Positions 1 to 7,267 of a stretch of DNA of 64,000 nt are shown here, piece by piece. The position numbers and the translations under genes are program-made. The stretch's first letter is position 1, and each line of letters begins with the position of its first letter. Origin of the DNA: RGIG5612 sp050944475 (GTDB lineage: Bacteria > Bacillota > Clostridia > Lachnospirales > Lachnospiraceae); the NCBI GenBank assembly GCA_050944475.1, contig JBMNRD010000005.1:1-64000 (forward strand). Direction: 5' to 3'. Under the pieces are notes generated by a model. It did no database searches, was not told the DNA's origin, and worked only from the letters and a program-made list of their open reading frames with translations.

Positions 1-284
1 ATCCGGCGTAGGCGAAGGATATTTGAGAGGATCTGCCCTTAGTACGAGAGGACCGGGGTGGACCGACCTCCGGTGCAGCTGTTGTATTACCAAGTGCATA
101 GCAGCGTAGCCGAGTCGGGACGGGATAAACGCTGAAGGCATCTAAGCGTGAAGCCCCCCTCAAGATGAGATATCCCATCCGAAAGGATTAAGACCCCTTG
201 AAGACGACAAGGTTGATAGGACAGAGGTGTAAGTGTGGCAACACATGTAGCTGACTGTTACTAATAGGTCGAGGAGTTGACCGT
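1..284 (+). rRNA. 23S ribosomal RNA, 3' end (partial)
   Basis: The window opens inside domain VI of 23S rRNA. The sarcin-ricin loop core AGTACGAGAGGACC lies near 40-53, and the typical 3' end (ACTAATAGGTCGAGG) near 258-274. The 5' part lies outside the window. The exact 3' end is estimated to within about 10 bases. No 5S gene follows: only about 78 bases separate the 23S end from tRNA-Asn, too few for a 5S rRNA. Confidence 0.95.
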
Positions 285-362
285 CAGGCCGTCAGACCGA
301 TCTGGTGACGCGCATTGATATTTCTTTTGCGGCTTTGAGGGTGCAAGCCTCGTTTTGAACAA

Positions 363-434
363 TCCTCGATAGCTCAATGGTAGAGCACTCGGCTGTTAAC
401 CGAGGGGTTGTAGGTTCGAGCCCTACTCGAGGAG
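363..434 (+). tRNA. tRNA-Asn (GTT)
   Basis: A complete 72-nt cloverleaf. The acceptor TCCTCGA pairs with TCGAGGA, the anticodon loop is CTGTTAA (anticodon GTT), and the T-arm contains GGTTCGAGCC. CCA is not encoded. It is the first tRNA behind the 23S gene and is probably co-transcribed with the rRNA operon. Confidence 0.95.
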
Positions 435-557
435 TTTAATCACTTAGTGAGCGCAAGCAAAGTGCGGCGCGAACTTAGTAAATAAGTTCTGCAAGGAGAC
501 TTGACGAAAGCAAGCGTTAGCGCGGTCTGAGCCTTAGTCGAGTCGCAGAGTTTGTGC

Positions 558-629
558 GGCCCCATGGTCAAGCGGTTAAGACACCGCCCTTTCACGGCGG
601 TAACACGAGTTCGAGTCTCGTTGGGGTCA
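558..629 (+). tRNA. tRNA-Glu (TTC)
   Basis: A 72-nt cloverleaf with acceptor GGCCCCA paired to TGGGGTC, anticodon loop CTTTCAC (anticodon TTC) and T-loop TTCGAGT. CCA is not encoded. The 123-nt spacer before it (435-557) has no gene; it contains a small hairpin, GAACTTAGTAAATAAGTTC. Confidence 0.95.
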
Positions 630-631
630 TT

Positions 632-957
632 GCGAAGGGCAGAGCGGACTGATTACAAATCAGCTGCCTGCGCCAAAGATGTCTCGCATGCCGATGTGGC
701 TCAATTCCCGCGAGGGCAAGAGAGTCAAGCGGCCGTCATAGACGGACATTTGACGAGCGCCCGTGGCGAAGGGCAGAGCGGACTGATTACAAATCAGCTG
801 CCTGCGCCAAAGATGTCTCGCATGCCGATGTGGCTCAATTCCCGCGAGGGCAAGAGAGTCAAGCGGCCGTCATAGACGGACATTTGACGAACGCCCGTGG
901 CGAAGGGCAGAGCGGACTGATTACAAATCAGCTGCCTGCGCCAAAGATGTTTCGCAT
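632..957 (+). repeat. 134-bp tandem repeats made from tRNA-Thr fragments
   Basis: Copies start at 632, 766 and 900, a constant period of 134 bp. Two copies are complete and the third runs into the real tRNA-Thr at 958. Copies 1 and 2 are almost identical. Each unit carries the first 17 bases of tRNA-Thr (GCCGATGTGGCTCAATT) in direct orientation. Each also carries an inverted copy of its anticodon arm (CTGATTACAAATCAGCTG, the reverse complement of CAGCTGATTTGTAATCAG). Neither fragment can fold as a full tRNA. In copies 1 and 2 the tRNA sequence breaks off after the 5' 17 bases and continues with unrelated sequence. Confidence 0.9.
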
Positions 958-1030
958 GCCGATGTGGCTCAATTGGCAGAGCAGCTGATTTGTAATCAGC
1001 AGGTTGGGGGTTCGAGTCCCTCCATCGGCT
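958..1030 (+). tRNA. tRNA-Thr (TGT)
   Basis: A complete 73-nt cloverleaf with acceptor GCCGATG paired to CATCGGC, anticodon loop TTTGTAA (anticodon TGT) and T-loop TTCGAGT; the discriminator is T. It is the intact parent of the fragments amplified in the 134-bp repeats just upstream, and its first 17-19 bases are also the end of the third repeat copy. Confidence 0.95.
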
Positions 1031-1040
1031 TTTATTATAT

Positions 1041-1114
1041 GGACCCTTAGCTCAGTTGGTTAGAGCAACCGGCTCATAACCGGTCGGTCCTGGGTTCGAG
1101 TCCCCGAGGGTCCA
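1041..1114 (+). tRNA. tRNA with CAT anticodon (Ile2 or elongator Met)
   Basis: A 74-nt cloverleaf with acceptor GGACCCT paired to AGGGTCC, anticodon loop CTCATAA and T-loop TTCGAGT. The CAT anticodon leaves two possibilities: elongator tRNA-Met, or tRNA-Ile2, whose C34 is changed to lysidine. C4-G69 and C5-G68 in the acceptor stem resemble TilS determinants and favour Ile2, but this is not proof. It is not an initiator tRNA, since position 1-72 is a normal G-C pair. Confidence 0.9.
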
Positions 1115-1152
1115 CTTTTCAGGCTGCGGGGACTTTTTGTTCTCCGATAATC

Positions 1153-1226
1153 GGTTCAATGGCTCCGTTGGTTATAGCGCTGCCCTGTCACGGCGGAGGC
1201 TCCGGGTTTGTATCCCTTACGGGTCG
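1153..1226 (+). pseudogene. decayed tRNA-Asp (GTC)
   Basis: This aligns end to end with bacterial tRNA-Asp and keeps anticodon GTC (1187-1189) and a pairable anticodon stem. Elsewhere it is damaged. Acceptor pairs 6-72 side are broken (A1158 opposite C1220, A1159 opposite A1219). The invariant A14 is C. The D-stem pair 13-22 is lost. The T-stem has two C opposite T mismatches (1202/1218, 1203/1217). The T-loop reads TTTGTAT instead of TTCGAAT/TTCGAGT, so C56 and A58 are lost. A functional product is very unlikely. Confidence 0.85.
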
Positions 1227-1279
1227 TTGACGACAATATTTTGCCTGCGACGGTTTTGGCGGATTGGCATATATCATAT

Positions 1280-1363
1280 GCCGGCGTGACGGAATAGGCA
1301 GACGTGCGGGACTTAAAATCCCGTGATAGCAATATCGTGCCGGTTCGATCCCGGCCGCCGGCA
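1280..1363 (+). tRNA. tRNA-Leu (TAA)
   Basis: An 84-nt class II tRNA with acceptor GCCGGCG paired to CGCCGGC, anticodon loop ACTTAAAA (anticodon TAA), a long variable arm and T-loop TTCGATC. It is the last gene of the rRNA-linked tRNA string and is directly followed by a strong terminator. Confidence 0.95.
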
Positions 1364-1365
1364 TT

Positions 1366-1402
1366 AAAGGATTTGTTCGTTTACACGAACGAATCCTTTT
1401 TT
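1366..1402 (+). terminator. terminator of the rRNA/tRNA operon
   Basis: A 15-bp stem, AAAGGATTTGTTCGT against ACGAACGAATCCTTT (one T-G wobble), with a TTAC loop and a run of T. It begins three bases after tRNA-Leu. Confidence 0.95.
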
Positions 1403-1404
1403 GA

Positions 1405-1433
1405 TTGACATTTGCCTGAAAGTATATTACTAT
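1405..1433 (+). promoter_or_regulatory. sigma-A promoter of the Mn riboswitch/ATPase unit
   Basis: A perfect -35 TTGACA (1405-1410), a 17-bp spacer and -10 TACTAT (1428-1433). It starts right behind the preceding terminator, and the predicted transcript starts just before the riboswitch core. Confidence 0.75.
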
Positions 1434-1439
1434 TTTCCG

Positions 1440-1573
1440 TAAGTTCCATGGGGGAGTAGCGGGCGTGTCTTCACGTAGCAGAATGGTCAACACACCACAC
1501 GGTTCGTTCTGCTTTAAATCGCGAGACTCATGTATGAAGGTATTGTCATACGTGAGGTCTTTTGCAGAATTTG
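1440..1573 (+). promoter_or_regulatory. yybP-ykoY (manganese) riboswitch aptamer
   Basis: The leader contains the family's hallmark GGGGAGTAGC (from about 1450), a GTCAACAC segment near 1487, and the second conserved internal loop with GAGACT/GAGGTCTTTT at 1523-1564. The expression platform is the terminator directly behind it. In this family Mn2+ binding stabilises the aptamer and allows read-through into metal-export genes. The match is by motif; a covariance-model score was not computed. Confidence 0.82.
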
Positions 1574-1610
1574 ACTCAGGTATGATTATATACATATACC
1601 TGAGTTTTTT
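1574..1610 (+). terminator. riboswitch-controlled terminator
   Basis: A 10-bp perfect stem, ACTCAGGTAT against ATACCTGAGT, followed by TTTTTT. It lies 80 bases before the ATPase start codon and is the natural off-switch of the yybP-ykoY aptamer. Confidence 0.9.
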
Positions 1611-1691
1611 AATTACCCCGGAAACTGTAGTAGGACGGAGATTTTACTTGAATCATAACAGGAACCCGAAAAAAGCACAAAGGAGCCAGAT

Positions 1692-4334
1692 ATGAGATTT
1701 TATTGTGAAGAAAAAGAGCAGGTGCTTCAGCACCTGAATGCCACAATGGCCGGCCTGACGAGCGAGGAAGCTGCAGCAAGGCAGGAGACATACGGCAAAA
1801 ACTGTCTTGAGGCAGGCAAGAAGAAATCAATCATCCGAAGATTTCTTGAGCAGCTGGCAGATCCGATGATTATCATTCTTTTGGCGGCCGCAGCTGTTTC
1901 AGCCGTTCTTGCCATTGTTAAGAATGAGAGTTTTGTGGATGTAATAATTATTTTAGCGGTGGTTTTAATCAATGCGGTACTGGGAGTATATCAGGAGAGC
2001 AAGGCGGAAAAAGCCATTGAGGCCCTGCAGGAGATGTCAGCCGCCACCTCCAAGGTGCTGCGTGACGGCAAGATAATCACAATTCACAGCGAGGACCTTG
2101 TTCCCGGAGATATCATATTTCTTGAAGCCGGGGATGCCGTGCCCGCTGACGGCAGAATACTTGAAGTCGCCAGCATGAAGGTGGAGGAGGCTGCGCTGAC
2201 AGGCGAGTCGGTTCCCGTAACCAAAAAAACAGATGCCCTTTCTATAATAGAAGGAGAGAAGGATGTTCTTCTCGGCGACAGGAGAAATATGGCCTACATG
2301 GGCAGCGCTGTGGTTTACGGCAGGGGTACCATGGTGGTTACGGACATAGGTATGTCGACCGAAATGGGTAAAATTGCCGGGGCTCTGGCTCAAGCTGTCG
2401 AGGGGAAAACACCTCTTCAGATCAAGCTTACCCAGCTTTCCAAAGTGCTTACGGTCCTTGTGCTGGCAATATGCGCAGTTGTTTTTGCGGTGCAGCTGAT
2501 AAGGTCGGACGGTCTGAACTTTGAGCTGGTCATAGACTCATTAATGATTGCCGTTTCCCTTGCGGTTGCCGCAATTCCGGAAGGACTGGTGGCAGTGGTT
2601 ACCGTAGTTTTGTCAATCGGTGTAACCAATATGTCAAAGAAGAACGCCATCATCAGAAAGCTTACCGCTGTGGAGACACTGGGCTGCGCCCAGATTATCT
2701 GCTCTGACAAGACGGGCACGCTGACTCAAAACAAGATGACGGTTGTGGACTTTTTCTGTGAGGATGAAAAATATATGTCCGCCGGCATGGCTCTGTGTAC
2801 GGATGCCGAGATGAACAGCGACGGCAGTGTTGTCGGAGAGCCCACCGAGGCAGCCCTTGTTGAGTGGGCAAATAAGCTGGGTCAAGACAAGCCGACTTTA
2901 AAGGCAAAATTTATCAGATGCGGTGAGGCACCGTTTGATTCCATGAGAAAAATGATGTCCACCGTACACACTGCCGATGAAGGATATATACAATTTACCA
3001 AGGGCGCTCCGGATGAGGTGGTAAAACTTTGCACCCACTATATTAAGGACGGGGTTCCCGTTCCTATGACGGATGAATTCAGAAATGAGATTTTCCGTCG
3101 GAACGAGCAGATGGCGGACCGCGCCCTCAGGGTGCTGGCCTGTGCCCAAAGAACATGGGAAAGCGAGCCCTCAAGCTATGAGTGGCAGTTCCTTGAGCAG
3201 GACCTGTGCTTTGTCGGTCTTGAGGGAATGATTGATCCGGTAAGACCCGAGGTCCACGACGCAATTGTGAAGTGCCGGGAAGCCGGAATAACGCCCATTA
3301 TGATTACCGGTGACCATATAGGCACTGCCATAGCAATAGCCCGTGAGCTGGGAATCTTAGACGGAGGAAAGAAAGCCATAACGGGAGCACAGCTCAGCGC
3401 AATGGATGATGAAGAATTTGCGGCGGAATTGGAGAATATAAGCGTTTATGCCAGAGTTCAGCCCGAACATAAAACACGCATTGTAAACGCATGGCAGGCA
3501 AAGGGTTGTATTACGGCAATGACAGGCGACGGAGTAAATGACGCTCCTTCAATCAAGGTCGCCGATATAGGCGTGGGTATGGGAATTACCGGCACCGACG
3601 TAACGAAGAATGTGGCGGATATGGTGCTTGCTGACGACAATTTCGCGACCATAGTAAGCGCCGTGGAGGAGGGACGACGGATTTATGACAATATCTGCAA
3701 ATCCATACAGTTCCTTCTTGCATCAAATATGAGTGAAGTTATTGCGGTATTTGTGGCATCGCTTTTAGGCTTTACCATATTGAAGCCCGTTCATCTGCTT
3801 TGGATTAATCTGATTACCGACTGTTTCCCGGCACTGGCACTGGGTCTGGAAGAAGCAGAACCGGATGTTATGAACAAAAAGCCGAGAGACTCCAGGAAGG
3901 GCCTGTTCGCCGGAGGAATGGGTGTAGACATTGTTTATCAGGGTCTGATTGTTTCGGTACTGGTACTTGCGGCATATTTTATTGGAGCTTATATTGAAAA
4001 AGGCGTGTGGGCAATAACAGAAAGTACCCATGGGATGACTATGGCCTTTCTTTCGCTTTCGTTTGTGGAACTGTTCCACAGCTTTAACATGCGGTCTCAG
4101 AGAAAGTCCATTTTCAGGCTGCACTCTTTTAACAAAGCTCTGCTGTTATCCGCGATTGTCGCCCTTACAATAACCGTTCTTGTGTGTCAGATACCGCTGC
4201 TGGCGAATGCCTTCGGTTTTGCAAGGATAGGATTTATTGAGTATGTAATCGCAATTGCGCTTGCGGCCTGGATAATCCCCATAGTGGAAATGGTTAAGCT
4301 GATTCAGAGGAGAATCGGGAAGCACAAAAACTAA
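1692..4334 (+). CDS. P-type cation ATPase (type IIA, Mn2+/Ca2+ exporter)
   Basis: An 880-residue membrane pump that couples ATP hydrolysis to export of a divalent cation. Visible are the TGES actuator motif (about 170), the phosphorylation motif DKTGTLT with the acceptor Asp at residue 339, the hinge TGDGVND, and the M4 motif IPEGL. The M6 NLITD carries the Asn and Asp that coordinate Ca2+ in SERCA pumps. The length and N-terminal cation-ATPase domain are normal for the PMCA/SERCA-like bacterial family. The ATG at 1692 follows AAAGGAG. Sequence alone suggests Ca2+ or Mn2+. The Mn2+-type riboswitch directly upstream argues for manganese export, as shown for riboswitch-linked members elsewhere. 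No partner gene is needed. Confidence 0.9.
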   Translation: MRFYCEEKEQVLQHLNATMAGLTSEEAAARQETYGKNCLEAGKKKSIIRRFLEQLADPMIIILLAAAAVSAVLAIVKNESFVDVIIILAVVLINAVLGVYQESKAEKAIEALQEMSAATSKVLRDGKIITIHSEDLVPGDIIFLEAGDAVPADGRILEVASMKVEEAALTGESVPVTKKTDALSIIEGEKDVLLGDRRNMAYMGSAVVYGRGTMVVTDIGMSTEMGKIAGALAQAVEGKTPLQIKLTQLSKVLTVLVLAICAVVFAVQLIRSDGLNFELVIDSLMIAVSLAVAAIPEGLVAVVTVVLSIGVTNMSKKNAIIRKLTAVETLGCAQIICSDKTGTLTQNKMTVVDFFCEDEKYMSAGMALCTDAEMNSDGSVVGEPTEAALVEWANKLGQDKPTLKAKFIRCGEAPFDSMRKMMSTVHTADEGYIQFTKGAPDEVVKLCTHYIKDGVPVPMTDEFRNEIFRRNEQMADRALRVLACAQRTWESEPSSYEWQFLEQDLCFVGLEGMIDPVRPEVHDAIVKCREAGITPIMITGDHIGTAIAIARELGILDGGKKAITGAQLSAMDDEEFAAELENISVYARVQPEHKTRIVNAWQAKGCITAMTGDGVNDAPSIKVADIGVGMGITGTDVTKNVADMVLADDNFATIVSAVEEGRRIYDNICKSIQFLLASNMSEVIAVFVASLLGFTILKPVHLLWINLITDCFPALALGLEEAEPDVMNKKPRDSRKGLFAGGMGVDIVYQGLIVSVLVLAAYFIGAYIEKGVWAITESTHGMTMAFLSLSFVELFHSFNMRSQRKSIFRLHSFNKALLLSAIVALTITVLVCQIPLLANAFGFARIGFIEYVIAIALAAWIIPIVEMVKLIQRRIGKHKN

Positions 4335-4380
4335 TCACAGAGAAAAAGGTGACGCTATATTTACAGACAGTTTTGAAGGT

Positions 4381-5661
4381 TTGAGCACAGGGGCAGGCAT
4401 GGCCTGCATGGTTTTCCCGCAGGACTTCTTTGAGCTTAAGGATGAAAAAGGAAATATAATCGGCTACGAGGACGGCTTCAACGGTATTGTTCATACCTTT
4501 ACGGGAAATAAAGGTGAAATTACCGACAATCTGTGTACCAGAATACTTCTTCTTGAGGACGGGGAAAGGGCCGCAATAGTGGCTTTGGAGGTTGCACAGT
4601 CACCCCCCGATCAGGTGGCATATACCAAGAGCATCGTCAGCGAAATTTGCAAGGTTAAACCGGAGAATGTTTGGGTACATACAACCCACCAGTTCGGCTT
4701 TATGCACAGACCGAAAGACATTCGGCAAGCCGTTGTTTATGATGAAATATGTAAAGCCGCTGTTAGGGAAGCCGCGACAGGCGCCATGGAAAGCTTCGAG
4801 CCGGCCCTTATGGGATATGGACGGGGCGAAAGCTTTGTAAGTGAGAATAAAAACATAGAAAATCCTCCGGGTGTGGAAGGGGGACCGTATTACGGAAGGG
4901 GCAGCCGGCTTGAAACGGACAGGACATTAACCATGTTAAGGTTTCAATCCGTCCGGACGGGGAAGGATATCGGCTTTTTCATGAGCCATGGCACCAAGCC
5001 GTCAGCCCTGTGCACCACAGGCAAGACTGTGGGAAACCGCCGGGTAAATACAGAGGTTACGGGGCATGCGTGCAAGCTTGTAGAGGAAGAGTTCGGCGTG
5101 CCCTGCATTTTTTGTATGCCGGCCGCAGGCGACCAATATCCGAGAGAAACCGCGCAGTACTTTGCCTTTGACAAGGATGGAAAATGGGGTCTGACAGACA
5201 TCGGCTTTGACGAGGGTATACGAATAGTTGATCGCCTGGGAGCAGAACTTGGGGACGATGCCGTCCGGACTGCAGCCGGAATCAACTGCACCATACAAAG
5301 GGCGAAGGTTTGCCTTGGGGCGGCGTCTTTTGATTATGCAAATAAGGCGGAGGACGGCTTCATAGAAGTGACGGCGGATGCCCTTGCCTTGGGAGATTTG
5401 GCATTTTTGGGTTTTAAGCAGGAAATGGACTGCGTAACGGGCATGCAGATTCAGGCCGCATCACCCTATGAAGTTACGATTCTTGTCAGCTTCCTGAATG
5501 GTGACGGAAAATACTTCGGCCATCTTGAGGCATATGACTTTAATAACGGAACAGGCACCTGCGAGACAAAGAAATCCGCCTTTGCCAAGGGAGCAGCCGA
5601 GCAATTTGTCAAGGTGGCAATAAAGCTTCTTGAGGATGTCAGGAAGGGAAGGGAATTCTGA
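4381..5661 (+). CDS. neutral-ceramidase-like hydrolase
   Basis: A 426-residue protein resembling the N-terminal catalytic domain of neutral/alkaline non-lysosomal ceramidase. Features are a GAGM..MVFP start, a strand LLEDGERAAIVALE, a His-containing HTTHQ segment in the position of the family's zinc-binding HTH motif, and a later FFMSHGTKPS segment. No signal peptide is visible, so it is probably cytoplasmic, unlike secreted ceramidases; the substrate is unknown. The start is uncertain: TTG 4381 preserves the conserved N-terminus but has GAAGG only one base upstream, and ATG 4399 would trim it. The stop overlaps the next gene by one base (TGATG), so the two are probably translated together. 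Confidence 0.6.
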   Translation: MSTGAGMACMVFPQDFFELKDEKGNIIGYEDGFNGIVHTFTGNKGEITDNLCTRILLLEDGERAAIVALEVAQSPPDQVAYTKSIVSEICKVKPENVWVHTTHQFGFMHRPKDIRQAVVYDEICKAAVREAATGAMESFEPALMGYGRGESFVSENKNIENPPGVEGGPYYGRGSRLETDRTLTMLRFQSVRTGKDIGFFMSHGTKPSALCTTGKTVGNRRVNTEVTGHACKLVEEEFGVPCIFCMPAAGDQYPRETAQYFAFDKDGKWGLTDIGFDEGIRIVDRLGAELGDDAVRTAAGINCTIQRAKVCLGAASFDYANKAEDGFIEVTADALALGDLAFLGFKQEMDCVTGMQIQAASPYEVTILVSFLNGDGKYFGHLEAYDFNNGTGTCETKKSAFAKGAAEQFVKVAIKLLEDVRKGREF

Positions 5662-6296
5662 TGCCATTTAAAGGAATCCAACATAATAAAACTTTTTCCA
5701 TAAGCGAAGAATTGCTTGCGGACATCAGCACATTTGTTGAAAAAAGGTATGTGCAGGTGTGTGAGGAGACCTTAAAGCCTGGCCGCAGTGCGCCTCCGGC
5801 AGAAGAAATTTCTCTCCGAGACGCAGCAATTCTTGAGGATGAAGAAGGCGGCGGGGCGATCTTTAGAAAGAAAAGGGCTGACGCCGAATTCAGCCGGCAT
5901 TCGCCCGGAGGCCATAAGTCTGTCTCCGCATCAATCGGAGATTATGTGAAGCAGATTGATGAAAGCTTTTCCCAAATGCTCCTCCGGAAAATTGACGAGC
6001 TGGGCATCAGCGATGTTCAGTGCTACAAAAGAGCCAATATCGACAGAAAATTATTCTCTAAAATCAGGAGCGATATTAATTACAGGCCCAGCAAACCTAC
6101 GACAATTGCCTTTGCCATCGCATTGGAGCTGGATCTTGAGGAGGCAAGGGAGCTGTTGATGAAGGCCGGATACGCTCTTTCCCGCAGCAGCAAATTTGAC
6201 CTTATAATAGAGTATTTCATTGAAAAAAAGAAATATGATATTCAAGAAATAAATGAGGCGCTTTATGCTTTTAATCAGAATCCGCTGAGAGCATAG
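5661..6296 (+). CDS. protein with C-terminal HTH-like module
   Basis: A 211-residue protein of unknown function. Its C-terminal half (about 95-211) is a helical module around CYKRANIDRKLFSKIRSD and ALELDLEEARELLMKAGYAL. This module recurs in Firmicutes, often fused to macro domains or encoded next to VWA proteins, and looks like an XRE-type helix-turn-helix. The N-terminal half is charged and low-complexity and has no recognisable domain; the usual macro domain is absent. It is translationally coupled to the hydrolase upstream and precedes a VWA gene by 124 bases. A regulatory or adaptor role is inference. Confidence 0.65.
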   Translation: MPFKGIQHNKTFSISEELLADISTFVEKRYVQVCEETLKPGRSAPPAEEISLRDAAILEDEEGGGAIFRKKRADAEFSRHSPGGHKSVSASIGDYVKQIDESFSQMLLRKIDELGISDVQCYKRANIDRKLFSKIRSDINYRPSKPTTIAFAIALELDLEEARELLMKAGYALSRSSKFDLIIEYFIEKKKYDIQEINEALYAFNQNPLRA

Positions 6297-6420
6297 AAAG
6301 GCTGCATGTTCCGTAGCGACAGGTGCTTGAAGATGTCGCATTCAAAGCGACCAATACTATAATCATTTCATGTAAAATGTGACCATAACAAGTCATTTAT
6401 ACTTTGTAGGAGGAATAATT

Positions 6421-7074
6421 ATGGAAAACAAGATTAAAAACAACGTTACGGAATTAGTGTTCATCCTGGACAGAAGCGGCTCAATGGGCGGTCTTGAGAA
6501 GGATACCATCGGCGGATTCAATTCGATGATTGAAAAACAAAAGAGCCAGGAGGGAGAATGCTACGTTTCCACGATTCTTTTTGACAACGAATCCGAAGTT
6601 CTCCATGACAGAATATCCCTGACGGAGATTCCGAAAATGACGGAAGAAGAATATTTTGTCCGTGGCAGTACCGCCCTTATTGATGCAATCGGCGGGGCAA
6701 TCAACCACATTGAAAACATCCACAGGCACGCCCGCCCCGATGAAGTGCCCGAGCACACCATGTTTGTAATTACGACAGACGGAAAGGAAAATGCCAGCCG
6801 TGAATACAGAGCAGAGCAGGTCAGGGAAATGATTGAACGGCAGAAAAAGAAGCATAACTGGGAGTTTCTTTTTATCGGCGCCAACATAGATGCTGTAGAG
6901 ACCGCCGCAAAGTACGGAATTGACAGAGACCGGGCGGTTGATTATCATGCGGACGCAAAGGGAACCAGGGTGTTATATGAAACGGTATCTAAAACAATTG
7001 GAAGTTTCAGAGCAAGCAAATCCCTGGATGAAAACTGGGCAGAAGACATCGAAAAGGATTTCAAAAGCAGATAA
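6421..7074 (+). CDS. von Willebrand factor A domain protein
   Basis: A 217-residue single VWA domain. The MIDAS metal site is complete: DRSGS near residues 17-21, the Thr of RGSTALIDA, and the Asp of ITTDGKEN. No signal peptide or membrane helix is seen, so it should be cytoplasmic. The ATG at 6421 follows GTAGGAGGAATAATT; the in-frame upstream extension has no such site. VWA proteins of this type usually act as metal-dependent protein-binding partners. The neighbouring HTH-module protein is a common companion of this family, which makes a functional pair likely; their target is unknown. Confidence 0.85.
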   Translation: MENKIKNNVTELVFILDRSGSMGGLEKDTIGGFNSMIEKQKSQEGECYVSTILFDNESEVLHDRISLTEIPKMTEEEYFVRGSTALIDAIGGAINHIENIHRHARPDEVPEHTMFVITTDGKENASREYRAEQVREMIERQKKKHNWEFLFIGANIDAVETAAKYGIDRDRAVDYHADAKGTRVLYETVSKTIGSFRASKSLDENWAEDIEKDFKSR

Positions 7075-7162
7075 GAGATTATACAGTAAGGGGGCGAACT
7101 GACAGGCTGTATCCGCACTTGTTACGATAACCGAATTTTATAAACCCATAATAAACGGTGAC

Positions 7163-7192
7163 TTGATTTTTGACGTTGAATGTCAATATAAT
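7163..7192 (+). promoter_or_regulatory. promoter of amidohydrolase gene
   Basis: TTGATT (7163-7168), an 18-bp spacer and a perfect TATAAT (7187-7192). The leader that follows carries a long hairpin. Confidence 0.65.
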
Positions 7193-7208
7193 CACAATGA
7201 AAGAAGAG

Positions 7209-7242
7209 CGGTGCTGCAGAGCATATGCATTGCAGCACCGCA
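7209..7242 (+). promoter_or_regulatory. leader hairpin before amidohydrolase
   Basis: An 11-bp perfect inverted repeat, GCGGTGCTGCA against TGCAGCACCGC, with a 12-nt spacer, near the 5' end of the predicted mRNA and 25 bases before the start codon. No T run follows, so it is not a terminator. It could stabilise the mRNA or be an operator. Confidence 0.7.
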
Positions 7243-7267
7243 AAAAGCAATTTTAAGGAGGGTTTAT

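Noticed and set aside
301..362. 5S rRNA start (TCTGGTGACG)
   Set aside because: Only about ten bases match and the space to tRNA-Asn is too short for a 5S gene.
552..875. 107-codon open frame over tRNA-Glu and the tandem repeats
   Set aside because: It translates tRNA and repeat sequence, repeats its own peptide and has no ribosome site.
632..957. Possible CRISPR array
   Set aside because: The repeat unit is 134 bp with no distinct spacers and is made of tRNA fragments; no cas genes are in the window.
6301..6420. Promoter TTGAAG...TATAAT before the VWA gene
   Set aside because: The spacer is about 25 bp, too long for a sigma-A promoter.
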